Shown here in pieces: positions 7,943 to 14,646 of a stretch of DNA of 64,000 nt (positions are counted from its first letter, which is position 1; every line of letters begins with the position of its first letter). The stretch comes from a virus. The notes beneath the pieces were generated by a model that had not been told where the DNA came from, made no database searches, and worked only from the letters and a program-made list of their open reading frames with translations. Where the stretch lies: positions 1 to 64,000 of the IMG/VR virus record IMGVR_UViG_3300036828_000547, one strand, 5' to 3'. A program made the translations under genes and the position numbers.

Positions 7943-8321
7943 AAAAGGTCATAAGATCTTAAGCCAGATGAGGAGGCAATATGGATATGAAGAGGGTAAT
8001 CGTGTCTTCAATGCAGCTAAGAATGCAGGTAAAATCGCGGGTGTAGATGGCACCAAATCTGATGATGATCCAAAATGGAATGTTCATTTGGATACACATC
8101 CAAATAAAGACTGGAAGAGGCTAGATGATAATCAGCATATGGGATTTTCTAGTGGTCAGGCTACTAAGATTGAGGAATTAGTTGCAGATTGTGATGCATT
8201 GATCGCGCGCCTTGATGCATTTGAGAATTGGAATCACCAGAAACAACCAGAAAAGGTAAAGCCAAGGACTAAAGATTATATGCAGCCATCAAACCCGCAT
8301 CCCAAGGAAGTTAAAGAATGA
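7929..8321 (+). CDS. Conserved small phage protein of the portal-protease interval
   Basis: 130 residues. The start MPLTKKGHKILSQM with RRQYGYEEGNRVF and NAGKIAGV is a pattern I know from many phages, in which a short basic protein beginning MPLTKKG and containing K-YG-x-x-G-x-x-VF-x-A-x-x-x-GKI-x-GV lies next to portal or capsid genes; its job is not established. The second half is acidic and variable. It overlaps the next start by 4 nt. Confidence 0.65.
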   Translation: MPLTKKGHKILSQMRRQYGYEEGNRVFNAAKNAGKIAGVDGTKSDDDPKWNVHLDTHPNKDWKRLDDNQHMGFSSGQATKIEELVADCDALIARLDAFENWNHQKQPEKVKPRTKDYMQPSNPHPKEVKE

Positions 8322-9433
8322 TCCTTGCTGCTGGCATTTTGTTTCGTTCACCTGCGGGTAAGGTTCTATTTTGTAGGAGGACTGATGGTGAAGGATGGGC
8401 GTTTCCCGGTGGAGTAAAGAAAGATCATGAAACGATTGAGCAGTGTGCCATACGTGAATGTATGGAAGAAACTGGTTATCGTGCCGGTCATCATGGAAAC
8501 TTCCTCTGTAGAAGGGTCAACGGTAATGTGGACTTCACCACCTTTTTATATGAGTGTGATGATGAATTCATTCCTAAGTTTAATCATGAGCACGATTCCT
8601 TTGTATGGGTAGATCCAAATTACGCGGGCAGCTTGAATATGCATCCTGGCTGCTTAATTGCTCTGCGTAAAATGAAGGGTATGACCGAATTGGAGTTGGC
8701 TGAGGCTATTCGGGATGAGGAATTAACATCTCCACAGTTTGTAGAAAATATATGTCTAGTGGATATGCGAATTAGTGGTACAGGATTTAGTTATAGGCCG
8801 AAACTCAATGAATGGGTCTACAGACGTGACACCGTATATCTTACTCCTGAGTTTCTGCAACGTTGCAATGGCCTCCCAATTATTATGGATCATCCTGATT
8901 CACAGATTCTTAACTCTGACGAATTTGCAAAACGAGTTGTTGGTACGATGTCTCTTCCCTACATTAAGGGAGATGATGTCTGGGGAGTGGCACGAATCTA
9001 TGATAAAGATGCTGTGGAAATGATAGTAAATAACCAGATGTCTACTTCTCCAAGTGTTATTTTTAGGGACACTGGTGTCAATTATACTATAGAGCTTGAA
9101 GATGGTGGGACATTATTGGTTGAGGGCAAACCAAGCTTCGTGGATCATTTAGCAATTTGTGAAAAAGGCGTGTGGGATAAGGGTGGAGATGCAAGTGGTA
9201 TTCGGATAGACTCTGAGGCTGCTGGTCAACCTTTGGAACAGGTAGTAACTGCAAAGAAGGATGCAAGTGAGCCGCCGGCTCCATCTTTACCACTTCCAGC
9301 AGCGGAATCTGGATCACCTACTCCTAACATGCAAGGTATTCCACCCGATTTGTTTGAATTTGCTGATGGACTTAGTAAGCTTGCTGATCGAATAGATAAG
9401 TTTGTATCGAGAAGAGACTTAATGGTTCGTTGA
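8318..9433 (+). CDS. Nudix hydrolase fused to a DUF2213-type prohead protease
   Basis: 371 residues with two domains. Residues about 1-115 are a Nudix fold with an intact Nudix box: G32, E38, then REC-x-EET-G (R46, E47, E50, E51, G53). Residues about 140-290 resemble DUF2213 head-maturation proteases: MRISGTGFSYRP, IIMDHPDS with H192, VVGTM, and STSPSV with S242 or S244 as possible nucleophile. The rest is a proline-rich linker and a coiled helix (FEFADGLSKLADRIDKFV), perhaps a scaffold-like tail. The protease role is inferred from family and place; catalytic residues are not proven. Confidence 0.75.
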   Translation: MILAAGILFRSPAGKVLFCRRTDGEGWAFPGGVKKDHETIEQCAIRECMEETGYRAGHHGNFLCRRVNGNVDFTTFLYECDDEFIPKFNHEHDSFVWVDPNYAGSLNMHPGCLIALRKMKGMTELELAEAIRDEELTSPQFVENICLVDMRISGTGFSYRPKLNEWVYRRDTVYLTPEFLQRCNGLPIIMDHPDSQILNSDEFAKRVVGTMSLPYIKGDDVWGVARIYDKDAVEMIVNNQMSTSPSVIFRDTGVNYTIELEDGGTLLVEGKPSFVDHLAICEKGVWDKGGDASGIRIDSEAAGQPLEQVVTAKKDASEPPAPSLPLPAAESGSPTPNMQGIPPDLFEFADGLSKLADRIDKFVSRRDLMVR

Positions 9434-9458
9434 AGTCGGTCGTGCGGTGTCGTACGAT
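9430..9458 (+). promoter_or_regulatory. Possible promoter ahead of the scaffold and capsid genes
   Basis: TTGAAG (9430-9435) and TACGAT (9453-9458) are separated by 17 bp, starting in the last codon of the protease gene and ending 33 bp before the scaffold-like gene. Four of six bases match each consensus hexamer. It could raise expression of the abundant capsid proteins. Confidence 0.4.
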
Positions 9459-9491
9459 TTATGAAGTAGCTGCTAACATTAGGAGGTTATC

Positions 9492-10496
9492 ATGGCAGCA
9501 GGTAGCGCAAGCGTCGACACTCTACTCGCCGACGCAATTTCTAAAATGGATGGACTTTCAAAGAGAATGGATGCTCTTGAAACAGGAGAAGGGAGTAAGA
9601 ACCCTATTAAGGGTGATGCTGTCAAGAAATCTGATGATGACGATGATAAGAAGAATGATGCAGTCAAAAAGGCTGATGATGACGACGATAAGAAAGATGA
9701 CGCCACCAAACCTAAGACTCACATCTGTGATGATGATGATGACAAAAAGGATGATGCAGCAACAGTGAAGTTTGGTGATGATGGTGAGCTCGAGATTAAA
9801 CACGAGCCTGGAGAAAAGAAAGGCGACAAAAAGAAGAAGTCAGATTCTGTAAAGGCAGATTCGAAGAAAGCAGATGCCAAGAAGGCTGATGCCAAAAAGG
9901 CTGATGCCAAAAAGGCTGATGATGATGACGACGACGATGACAAAAAGGATGATGACACCAAAGATGATGATGACGATGATGATAAGAAGGATGATGCTGT
10001 TAAGGCTGATTCCGTCTCTGATTTGCGTCGTCAAATGGCTGAACAATCGGCAACCATCAGGCGTCTTGAGTCCTTGATGAAACCCAAAAGTGATGATGAA
10101 CATGCTGCTTTTGCGGATGCTCAAGCTCGAGCTGATACGGTCTTCAATGGTTTTGGGCAACGAGCGCCTCGGCCTCTTGAGGGCGAAGCTCTTGTTGACT
10201 ATCGCAAGAGGCTCGCTACGAAGTTGAAGAGCTATTCACCGGCCTGGAAGAATGTTAAGTTCTCCGTGCTTCCGGAAGAGGCTTTCAGTATTGCGGAAAC
10301 TCAAGTATATTCAGACGCAACCGCAGCAGCTTCTAGTCCGACGGATCTTGGGGCTGGTGAACTTAGAATGGTTACGAAGGTCGACCCAACAACCGGCGTT
10401 CGGACCAATGTCTTCTACGGAAAGGAGTCGTTTGTCAAAGCAATGGGTCGTCCGGGACGAAGGGTTGCCTCCTTCCGTACCTTGGCTTCTCAGTAA
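9492..10496 (+). CDS. Scaffold-like protein with long Asp/Lys low-complexity region
   Basis: 334 residues, with AGGAGG before ATG 9492. Residues about 40-170 are an extreme Asp/Lys low-complexity tract (DDDDDKKDD and ADAKK repeats). A coiled-coil follows (DLRRQMAEQSATIRRLESLM, about 175-194), then a more globular C-terminal region of about 130 residues (EGEALVDYRKRLATKL, EEAFSIAETQVYSDA). Placed directly before capsid genes and after the protease, it is a good candidate for the internal scaffold or a head-associated protein. The charge pattern is very unlike its neighbours. Not assigned to a family. Confidence 0.65.
   Translation: MAAGSASVDTLLADAISKMDGLSKRMDALETGEGSKNPIKGDAVKKSDDDDDKKNDAVKKADDDDDKKDDATKPKTHICDDDDDKKDDAATVKFGDDGELEIKHEPGEKKGDKKKKSDSVKADSKKADAKKADAKKADAKKADDDDDDDDKKDDDTKDDDDDDDKKDDAVKADSVSDLRRQMAEQSATIRRLESLMKPKSDDEHAAFADAQARADTVFNGFGQRAPRPLEGEALVDYRKRLATKLKSYSPAWKNVKFSVLPEEAFSIAETQVYSDATAAASSPTDLGAGELRMVTKVDPTTGVRTNVFYGKESFVKAMGRPGRRVASFRTLASQ
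9870..9914 (+). repeat. 15-bp tandem repeat, three copies, coding for ADAKK
   Basis: Three tandem units of the form GCTGATGCCAAAAAG (first copy with two differences) sit inside a longer GAT/GAC/AAG-rich stretch in the scaffold-like gene. Such repeats can expand and contract by slippage in steps of five residues. Confidence 0.7.
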
Positions 10497-10526
10497 ACCT
10501 GACCAGCATAAGGAAGGATAACTCAC

Positions 10527-11168
10527 ATGGCAGCGAATATAGCCTTCAACCCTTACATTCAGACCTCTGCGGCCGGGATGTTCAACATTGAGTCCGACGG
10601 GTTTATTGTCGGAACAGCTATGCCTGATCCAGCAGCACGGTTCGCGCTGTCTGGCGGCTGGCTTGCACAAGCGGAGACCCTGCCGATGTTCGGTGGTGTT
10701 GCGATTAATGAGAGTGTTCCACTTGAACGAACCACTGCCCCGGCAACTCCGACTCGTCCGGATATTTCCTTGGGCGGTATCATTGCTCGTGCGACTACTC
10801 TAGCGGCTGGGGCCGGAAGTGTTACCGGGTTCAGTGTCTTCGATCAGAACTATGCGGCAGTGAATACACCACAATCACCAGTTCCTGTTGTTGGAAGCGG
10901 TGGTATGGTGAATTTCTATCGTCTTGGTTCTGGTGCTCGTGTTGCATTGGCAATCGATCCGGCGTTGGTGACTTTGGAGGGTGGTTTGATTACCCAACAA
11001 GTCTCCTGGGATTTCTCTCTCCAAAGGATTATTGCCTTTGCAACCAATGCTCTCGCCGTCAAGATCTTACAGATCAAGTCGTCGGGATGTATGCTTCCGG
11101 TTTATACTTCTGGAACCGGCTTTACTACCTGGAACTATAATGGAGCAGCCGCTCTTTGTCTTTTGTAA
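10527..11168 (+). CDS. Probable minor head/decoration protein
   Basis: 213 residues between scaffold and capsid genes; AAGGA lies about 10 nt before ATG 10527. It is glycine/alanine-rich and beta-rich (GGVAINESVPL, GGIIARATTLAAGAGSVTGFS, QVSWDFSLQRIIAF). The pattern, including DQNYAAVNTPQSPVP and SGARVALAID, recalls virion proteins encoded just before major capsid proteins of the DUF2184 type, often detected as cement or minor head proteins. I infer a capsid-stabilising role. Confidence 0.6.
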   Translation: MAANIAFNPYIQTSAAGMFNIESDGFIVGTAMPDPAARFALSGGWLAQAETLPMFGGVAINESVPLERTTAPATPTRPDISLGGIIARATTLAAGAGSVTGFSVFDQNYAAVNTPQSPVPVVGSGGMVNFYRLGSGARVALAIDPALVTLEGGLITQQVSWDFSLQRIIAFATNALAVKILQIKSSGCMLPVYTSGTGFTTWNYNGAAALCLL

Positions 11169-11221
11169 CCGCTTAACCTGAAGGCCGGGGCCAACTCTGG
11201 CCTAACCCATAGGAGTGAACG

Positions 11222-12244
11222 ATGGCCAATATCTCCCCGGCATTCGTTCAGGTACATCCATCTTATATGATGCCTGACACATTGATGCCGTATTCTCAAG
11301 CATCTGGTGCTTTTGAGTTGCTCGCTTCTGGTGCGCCGCTCATTAGACTATCAGATGGTGATCTATATGCTTACATCAAGCGTGTAGATCTTCGTACTCG
11401 GATGGCTGCTGGTCAGTCGGCTTATAACCAACTGCCCGGTGTCAATTTTGCACTGTCGCAAATCAGTGCTCCGACGTACCTGTTGCGTGTTCGTGCTGAA
11501 TATGATCATCACGATACCGCAGCTATGGCTCGGTGGGGTCTTTCTATTGTGGATGCTCACCGGCTTGGTATGCGTCAGGCAACATTCCAGCTTATTCGGA
11601 ATGGTCTGTTGTTTGGGTTCAATCCCGCCAATGGTGAGGGATTGGTCAATGCTTCAGGCGCGACGGCTATCACCCTCCCGGCTGATAGTGCCGGGAACAC
11701 GACCGTTGTGACTTACGACAATGGTCAAATGGCATTTTTCATTATTTCTCAGATCAGTGCCATAAAAACCAGAACAAATCAGCTTGGCATTGGGCGCAAG
11801 TTTGTTGTCGTGGGTCCGCAGAGGACCCTTGGTGCAATGGAATACCAGAACATTGTTCAGCTCACCAGCTATCAGCGTGTTGGGGCTGGTTCGACCAGCA
11901 CGGCGGGCGTGGTGAAAGATGTTTTGGAAATGAACGATGATGATATCGTCTGGGCCTATGATGATACGCTTATTGGCAAAGGCGCTGGAGGTAATGATGC
12001 AATCCTTGTTGTTATGCCGGAAGTTGAGCAGCCCAAGGGAGGCGCAATTAATACCAACGAGTTTGCAAAACTGACTCCTTCTCTGTCGGCCTGTACTCTT
12101 CAACTTGCTGACATGGCAGCACCGAAAGAAATTCCAGTACCTCTTGCTGGTGGTGCGATTGACGTGCTTGCAGAACAACGTGTTACTTCTGGATGGGCAG
12201 TTCGTCCTGAAGCAGTTACAATTGTGACGATGCAGTATCAGTAA
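11222..12244 (+). CDS. Major capsid protein (HK97-fold, DUF2184-like)
   Basis: 340 residues, with AGGAG before ATG 11222. Features of DUF2184-type capsid proteins: the N-terminal arm, a stretch VRAEYDHHDTAAMARWG, RQATFQLIRNGLLFG (spine helix), GRKFVVVGPQRTLGAM, WAYDDTLIGKG and the final WAVRPEAVTIV strand. It lies after protease and scaffold genes and before neck genes, as expected. A short hairpin (11182-11186 with 11199-11203) precedes its ribosome site, and a highly structured intergenic RNA follows it. Confidence 0.85.
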   Translation: MANISPAFVQVHPSYMMPDTLMPYSQASGAFELLASGAPLIRLSDGDLYAYIKRVDLRTRMAAGQSAYNQLPGVNFALSQISAPTYLLRVRAEYDHHDTAAMARWGLSIVDAHRLGMRQATFQLIRNGLLFGFNPANGEGLVNASGATAITLPADSAGNTTVVTYDNGQMAFFIISQISAIKTRTNQLGIGRKFVVVGPQRTLGAMEYQNIVQLTSYQRVGAGSTSTAGVVKDVLEMNDDDIVWAYDDTLIGKGAGGNDAILVVMPEVEQPKGGAINTNEFAKLTPSLSACTLQLADMAAPKEIPVPLAGGAIDVLAEQRVTSGWAVRPEAVTIVTMQYQ

Positions 12245-12245
12245 T

Positions 12246-12365
12246 CTGTACCTTCCATCGTGCGGAACTACGAGTCCGATAAGATGTAGGTACAGCTCTG
12301 CGTCAGCACGAAGAAACGTGCTTCAAACTGTAGGGACGACTGTAAGCGTCCGGCGCAGACAGTTT
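12246..12365 (+). ncRNA. Structured intergenic RNA element after the capsid gene
   Basis: Two adjacent folded domains are visible. Domain 1: CTGTACCT (12246-12253) pairs with AGGTACAG (12288-12295), then CATC with GATG, then CGGA with TCCG around an 8-nt loop. Domain 2 is a three-way junction: TCTGCG (12297-12302) pairs with CGCAGA (12354-12359), enclosing hairpins GCACG/CGTGC (12306-12321) and GGACG/CGTCC (12334-12351). AAACTGT (12325-12331) in the junction can also pair with ACAGTTT (12359-12365), which would make a pseudoknot or an alternative, terminator-like fold followed by TTTT. It begins 2 nt after the capsid stop. No known RNA class recognised. Confidence 0.6.
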
Positions 12366-12383
12366 TAAATAGGGAGAACAACC

Positions 12384-12926
12384 ATGCCTGAATTATTTAT
12401 CGGAAACGTATCGAAGCAAATTCAACAGTTTTCGTATCGTTCACCAGAACGACCGGGTGTTATTGTTCAGACTATCCCGATCGGTGGGCAAATTCGTATT
12501 TCACCAAATGGTTCTCATACTGATTTGAGTACCCCTGAAATTGATGCGATTATTAGTCAGCATCGCACCTATGGGCTGGTAGAAATAGATGAAATCGATA
12601 GTAAACAGAGTCCATTTAATGGAGTTTGTTATTCTATTGGTAAGCCGATGTCTGTAGAAAAGTTGCGTCGGGCAATGCTGAAAAAGGATGAGGCGTTGAA
12701 AGCCTTTGGGTCAAAGCTTAGGCAAGAAGCTGCTCTTGCTGTTAATTCTCAGATCGAAGAACAGATTGGTGCTCCGTTACGCGAATTGGAAATGAGTTTT
12801 CAGGAAGTAGAACCTAAAGGTGGGTACTCAGAAGAAATGGATCACATTGCTGAAGGTGTTCGTGTCACCAGATCCCAGCAAGAAGGTGTTACTTCCCTCG
12901 ATACAGGACGTCGTAGCCGCCGATGA
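12384..12926 (+). CDS. Head-associated protein, conserved but unnamed
   Basis: 180 residues; AGGGAG precedes ATG 12384. The start MPELFIGNVSKQIQQFSYR followed by IPIGGQIRI and IDAIISQHRTYGLV is a pattern I have seen in phage proteins encoded just after the capsid gene. The C-terminal half is a charged helical or coiled segment (EKLRRAMLKKDEALKAF) ending in a basic tail (TGRRSRR). Probably a head completion or internal protein. It follows the structured RNA. Confidence 0.6.
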   Translation: MPELFIGNVSKQIQQFSYRSPERPGVIVQTIPIGGQIRISPNGSHTDLSTPEIDAIISQHRTYGLVEIDEIDSKQSPFNGVCYSIGKPMSVEKLRRAMLKKDEALKAFGSKLRQEAALAVNSQIEEQIGAPLRELEMSFQEVEPKGGYSEEMDHIAEGVRVTRSQQEGVTSLDTGRRSRR

Positions 12927-13447
12927 ATGATATTGTTCTGGTAGAGCCAAGAACGCTACCTCCGGTTGGATTACCAGCGGGAGATCCTACTTTTGTGGGA
13001 TTCCAGTGGTTTGTTGCTAATATCATGGGTATTCCTACTGCTTCTATACCTCCTGCCTCTTGGCTTCAAGTTGCTTATGATGAAGCTATTAATCTAACAT
13101 ATTGGGCGTTAGATACTGTTCCTAGTCAACCAACTACTCCTTCTATTTATGCCTTTGCAGTCTATAATCTAGGATGTGCAATGTTGTTGGAGTTTGCTCA
13201 GGATGATCCTACGGCACAACCACCAAGCACATTCTGGTCTGATTTACGAACAAAATTAGGAATGAATTCATTTTCACCTGGATTGATAACCAGTGCATCA
13301 GATCAAGGTACTGCTGAAAGCATGTACATACCTGAACAAATAAAGGGTATGACTATGATGGATTTGCAGTTGGCGAAGTCACCATGGGGCCGGAAGTATC
13401 TAATGATTGCTGGTCAGTGGGGCTCAATCTGGGGTATTACATTTTGA
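12923..13447 (+). CDS. Probable head-tail connector protein
   Basis: 174 residues, ATGA overlap with the gene before it. Helical core (WLQVAYDEAINLTYWALD, YAFAVYNLGCAMLLEF) with a flexible, methionine-rich C-terminal part that ends WGRKYLMIAGQWGSIWG. The size, helix content and position between capsid and neck genes fit an adaptor that docks under the portal. No decisive motif. Confidence 0.6.
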   Translation: MNDIVLVEPRTLPPVGLPAGDPTFVGFQWFVANIMGIPTASIPPASWLQVAYDEAINLTYWALDTVPSQPTTPSIYAFAVYNLGCAMLLEFAQDDPTAQPPSTFWSDLRTKLGMNSFSPGLITSASDQGTAESMYIPEQIKGMTMMDLQLAKSPWGRKYLMIAGQWGSIWGITF

Positions 13448-13962
13448 AATTACATCTTGGTTTCGAGGATCATGCATACGATGTTCGATACGAGGAGTTA
13501 TCTCCATTAGCTCGTTCGACCAAAAGCAACCGTCCAAAGGTAATGAGTCGTGCTCAGCAAGCATATGGACAGGGTAAAACGACACGTGAAGTTGCTGCTG
13601 AATTAGAAACCAAGTATAAAATTGTAGAAACGTTTTGGGAATTAGAAGAAGATAACTTTATTGAAGTGCTGGAGGATGCATTTGCTGAGGATCTTGAAGA
13701 AGTTATGCAAATGTCAACAACTGTTAAGGGACCTGTACTGACGAAAGAAACAGAAAAAATCGAGGCTAAATTCAGGCGAAATCTCTCTAACCGAAGATAT
13801 GATGGTATAATTCCTGGGTTCCCAACAACAGCCGCACAAAAAGGTGTTTCACATCTTCGAAAACATCCCTATGCAAAAAGCAATCCCTCCAGGCCAAGCG
13901 CCATTGATACAGGGATGTATATGCGAAGCTTTAGAGCATGGGTGGAGGAAACAGATGAATAG
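13444..13962 (+). CDS. Neck/tail-completion protein, HK97 gp10-like by position and C-terminus
   Basis: 172 residues. I start it at TTG 13444, which overlaps the preceding stop as TTGA and begins the conserved-looking KLHLGFEDH; an ATG at 13384 lies deep in the upstream gene. The C-terminal SAIDTGMYMRSFRAWVEE resembles the DTG-x-L-x-x-S-x-x-A end of gp10-like neck proteins. The middle is acidic and helical (LEEDNFIEVLEDAFAEDLEE). Confidence 0.55.
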   Translation: MKLHLGFEDHAYDVRYEELSPLARSTKSNRPKVMSRAQQAYGQGKTTREVAAELETKYKIVETFWELEEDNFIEVLEDAFAEDLEEVMQMSTTVKGPVLTKETEKIEAKFRRNLSNRRYDGIIPGFPTTAAQKGVSHLRKHPYAKSNPSRPSAIDTGMYMRSFRAWVEETDE

Positions 13963-13971
13963 GAGGATATC

Positions 13972-14202
13972 ATGATTGATATCGCAATAAATCTCCTTTG
14001 GATTCTCATAGGTGTCATCGTCATTTGTGCGGTAATCTATTTTGTGTTTTATGTTCTTCGATCTGTTATGCAAATTCCAATTCCGCAGCGAATTGAACAA
14101 GCAGTGTGGTTGATCGTACTTATCCTTGTTATCATCGCATTGTTGTCGTTGCTCGCTGGGGGTGGCGGCAATTTGCACTTTCCAAGACTCTCGGTCCACT
14201 GA
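13972..14202 (+). CDS. Small membrane protein with two transmembrane segments
   Basis: 76 residues, AGGAGG before ATG 13972. Two hydrophobic helices (about 3-30 and 44-64) flank the short IPIPQRIEQ loop, and a glycine run follows. Proteins with this IP-x-P-x-R-x-EQA-W hinge between two membrane helices recur in phages. A holin-like role is possible, but it sits in the neck region, far from the endolysin. Confidence 0.6.
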   Translation: MIDIAINLLWILIGVIVICAVIYFVFYVLRSVMQIPIPQRIEQAVWLIVLILVIIALLSLLAGGGGNLHFPRLSVH

Positions 14203-14262
14203 CATTGAGGTAATGCCGCCGATCCCGCCGGGACCACCAAATATCTGCAAGGGATGTTAGCT

Positions 14263-14364
14263 ATGAGGTTCGGTCCATTGGATAATGCAAAACGCTCGAC
14301 GTGGGTCTTGGTTGGTGTCGTCGTAATAGTTGTCGTTATAGTTATCATTTTAATATCACGGTGA
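14263..14364 (+). CDS. Tiny single-pass membrane peptide, 33 aa
   Basis: A 33-residue frame starting at ATG 14263, with AAGGGA 9 nt upstream. It has a basic N-terminus (MRFGPLDNAKRS) followed by one long run of Val/Ile (WVLVGVVVIVVVIVIILI). It stops 3 nt before the next gene. The composition is that of a real membrane anchor; function unknown. Confidence 0.5.
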   Translation: MRFGPLDNAKRSTWVLVGVVVIVVVIVIILISR

Positions 14365-14367
14365 TCT

Positions 14368-14640
14368 ATGGCTAGTTGGGTTCTACCATACCCTGCTCAG
14401 TTACCGCAGGATTACTATGCAAAGGGATTGCCTCCAGCATCTGTTCCTGTTCCTCCTGTTGTTGTGACTTCTCCTGCTCCTATTCCTGTTCCTCCTGCTA
14501 CAGTGAGCAGTGGTGGTGTTTATTATGGACCTACTCCACCAGATGATCCACAGTATGGCTGGCTTTGGACTATGGGACAAGGTCGTCTTTTCGTGTATAT
14601 GGAACCCGGTGTTTGGACTCAGGTATCTACGAACTGGTAA
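14368..14640 (+). CDS. Proline-rich protein, fibre-associated type
   Basis: 90 residues with a proline/valine-rich middle (VPVPPVVV, IPVPPAT) and a C-terminal module (PPDDPQYGWLWTMGQG, RLFVYMEPGVW). That C-terminal pattern, P-x-x-P-x-x-G-x-LW with LYVY and W at the end, is common in phage virion proteins near fibres. It lies 6 nt before the large fibre gene and probably works with it. Confidence 0.6.
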   Translation: MASWVLPYPAQLPQDYYAKGLPPASVPVPPVVVTSPAPIPVPPATVSSGGVYYGPTPPDDPQYGWLWTMGQGRLFVYMEPGVWTQVSTNW

Positions 14641-14646
14641 TATCTG

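Noticed and set aside
11654-12178. 174-codon leftward frame in the capsid gene
   Set aside because: Antisense to the capsid gene, with no ribosome site or recognisable protein pattern.
12246-12365. Hammerhead or other known ribozyme in the structured RNA
   Set aside because: GAAAC occurs, but the CTGANGA core is absent and stems do not fit the hammerhead layout.
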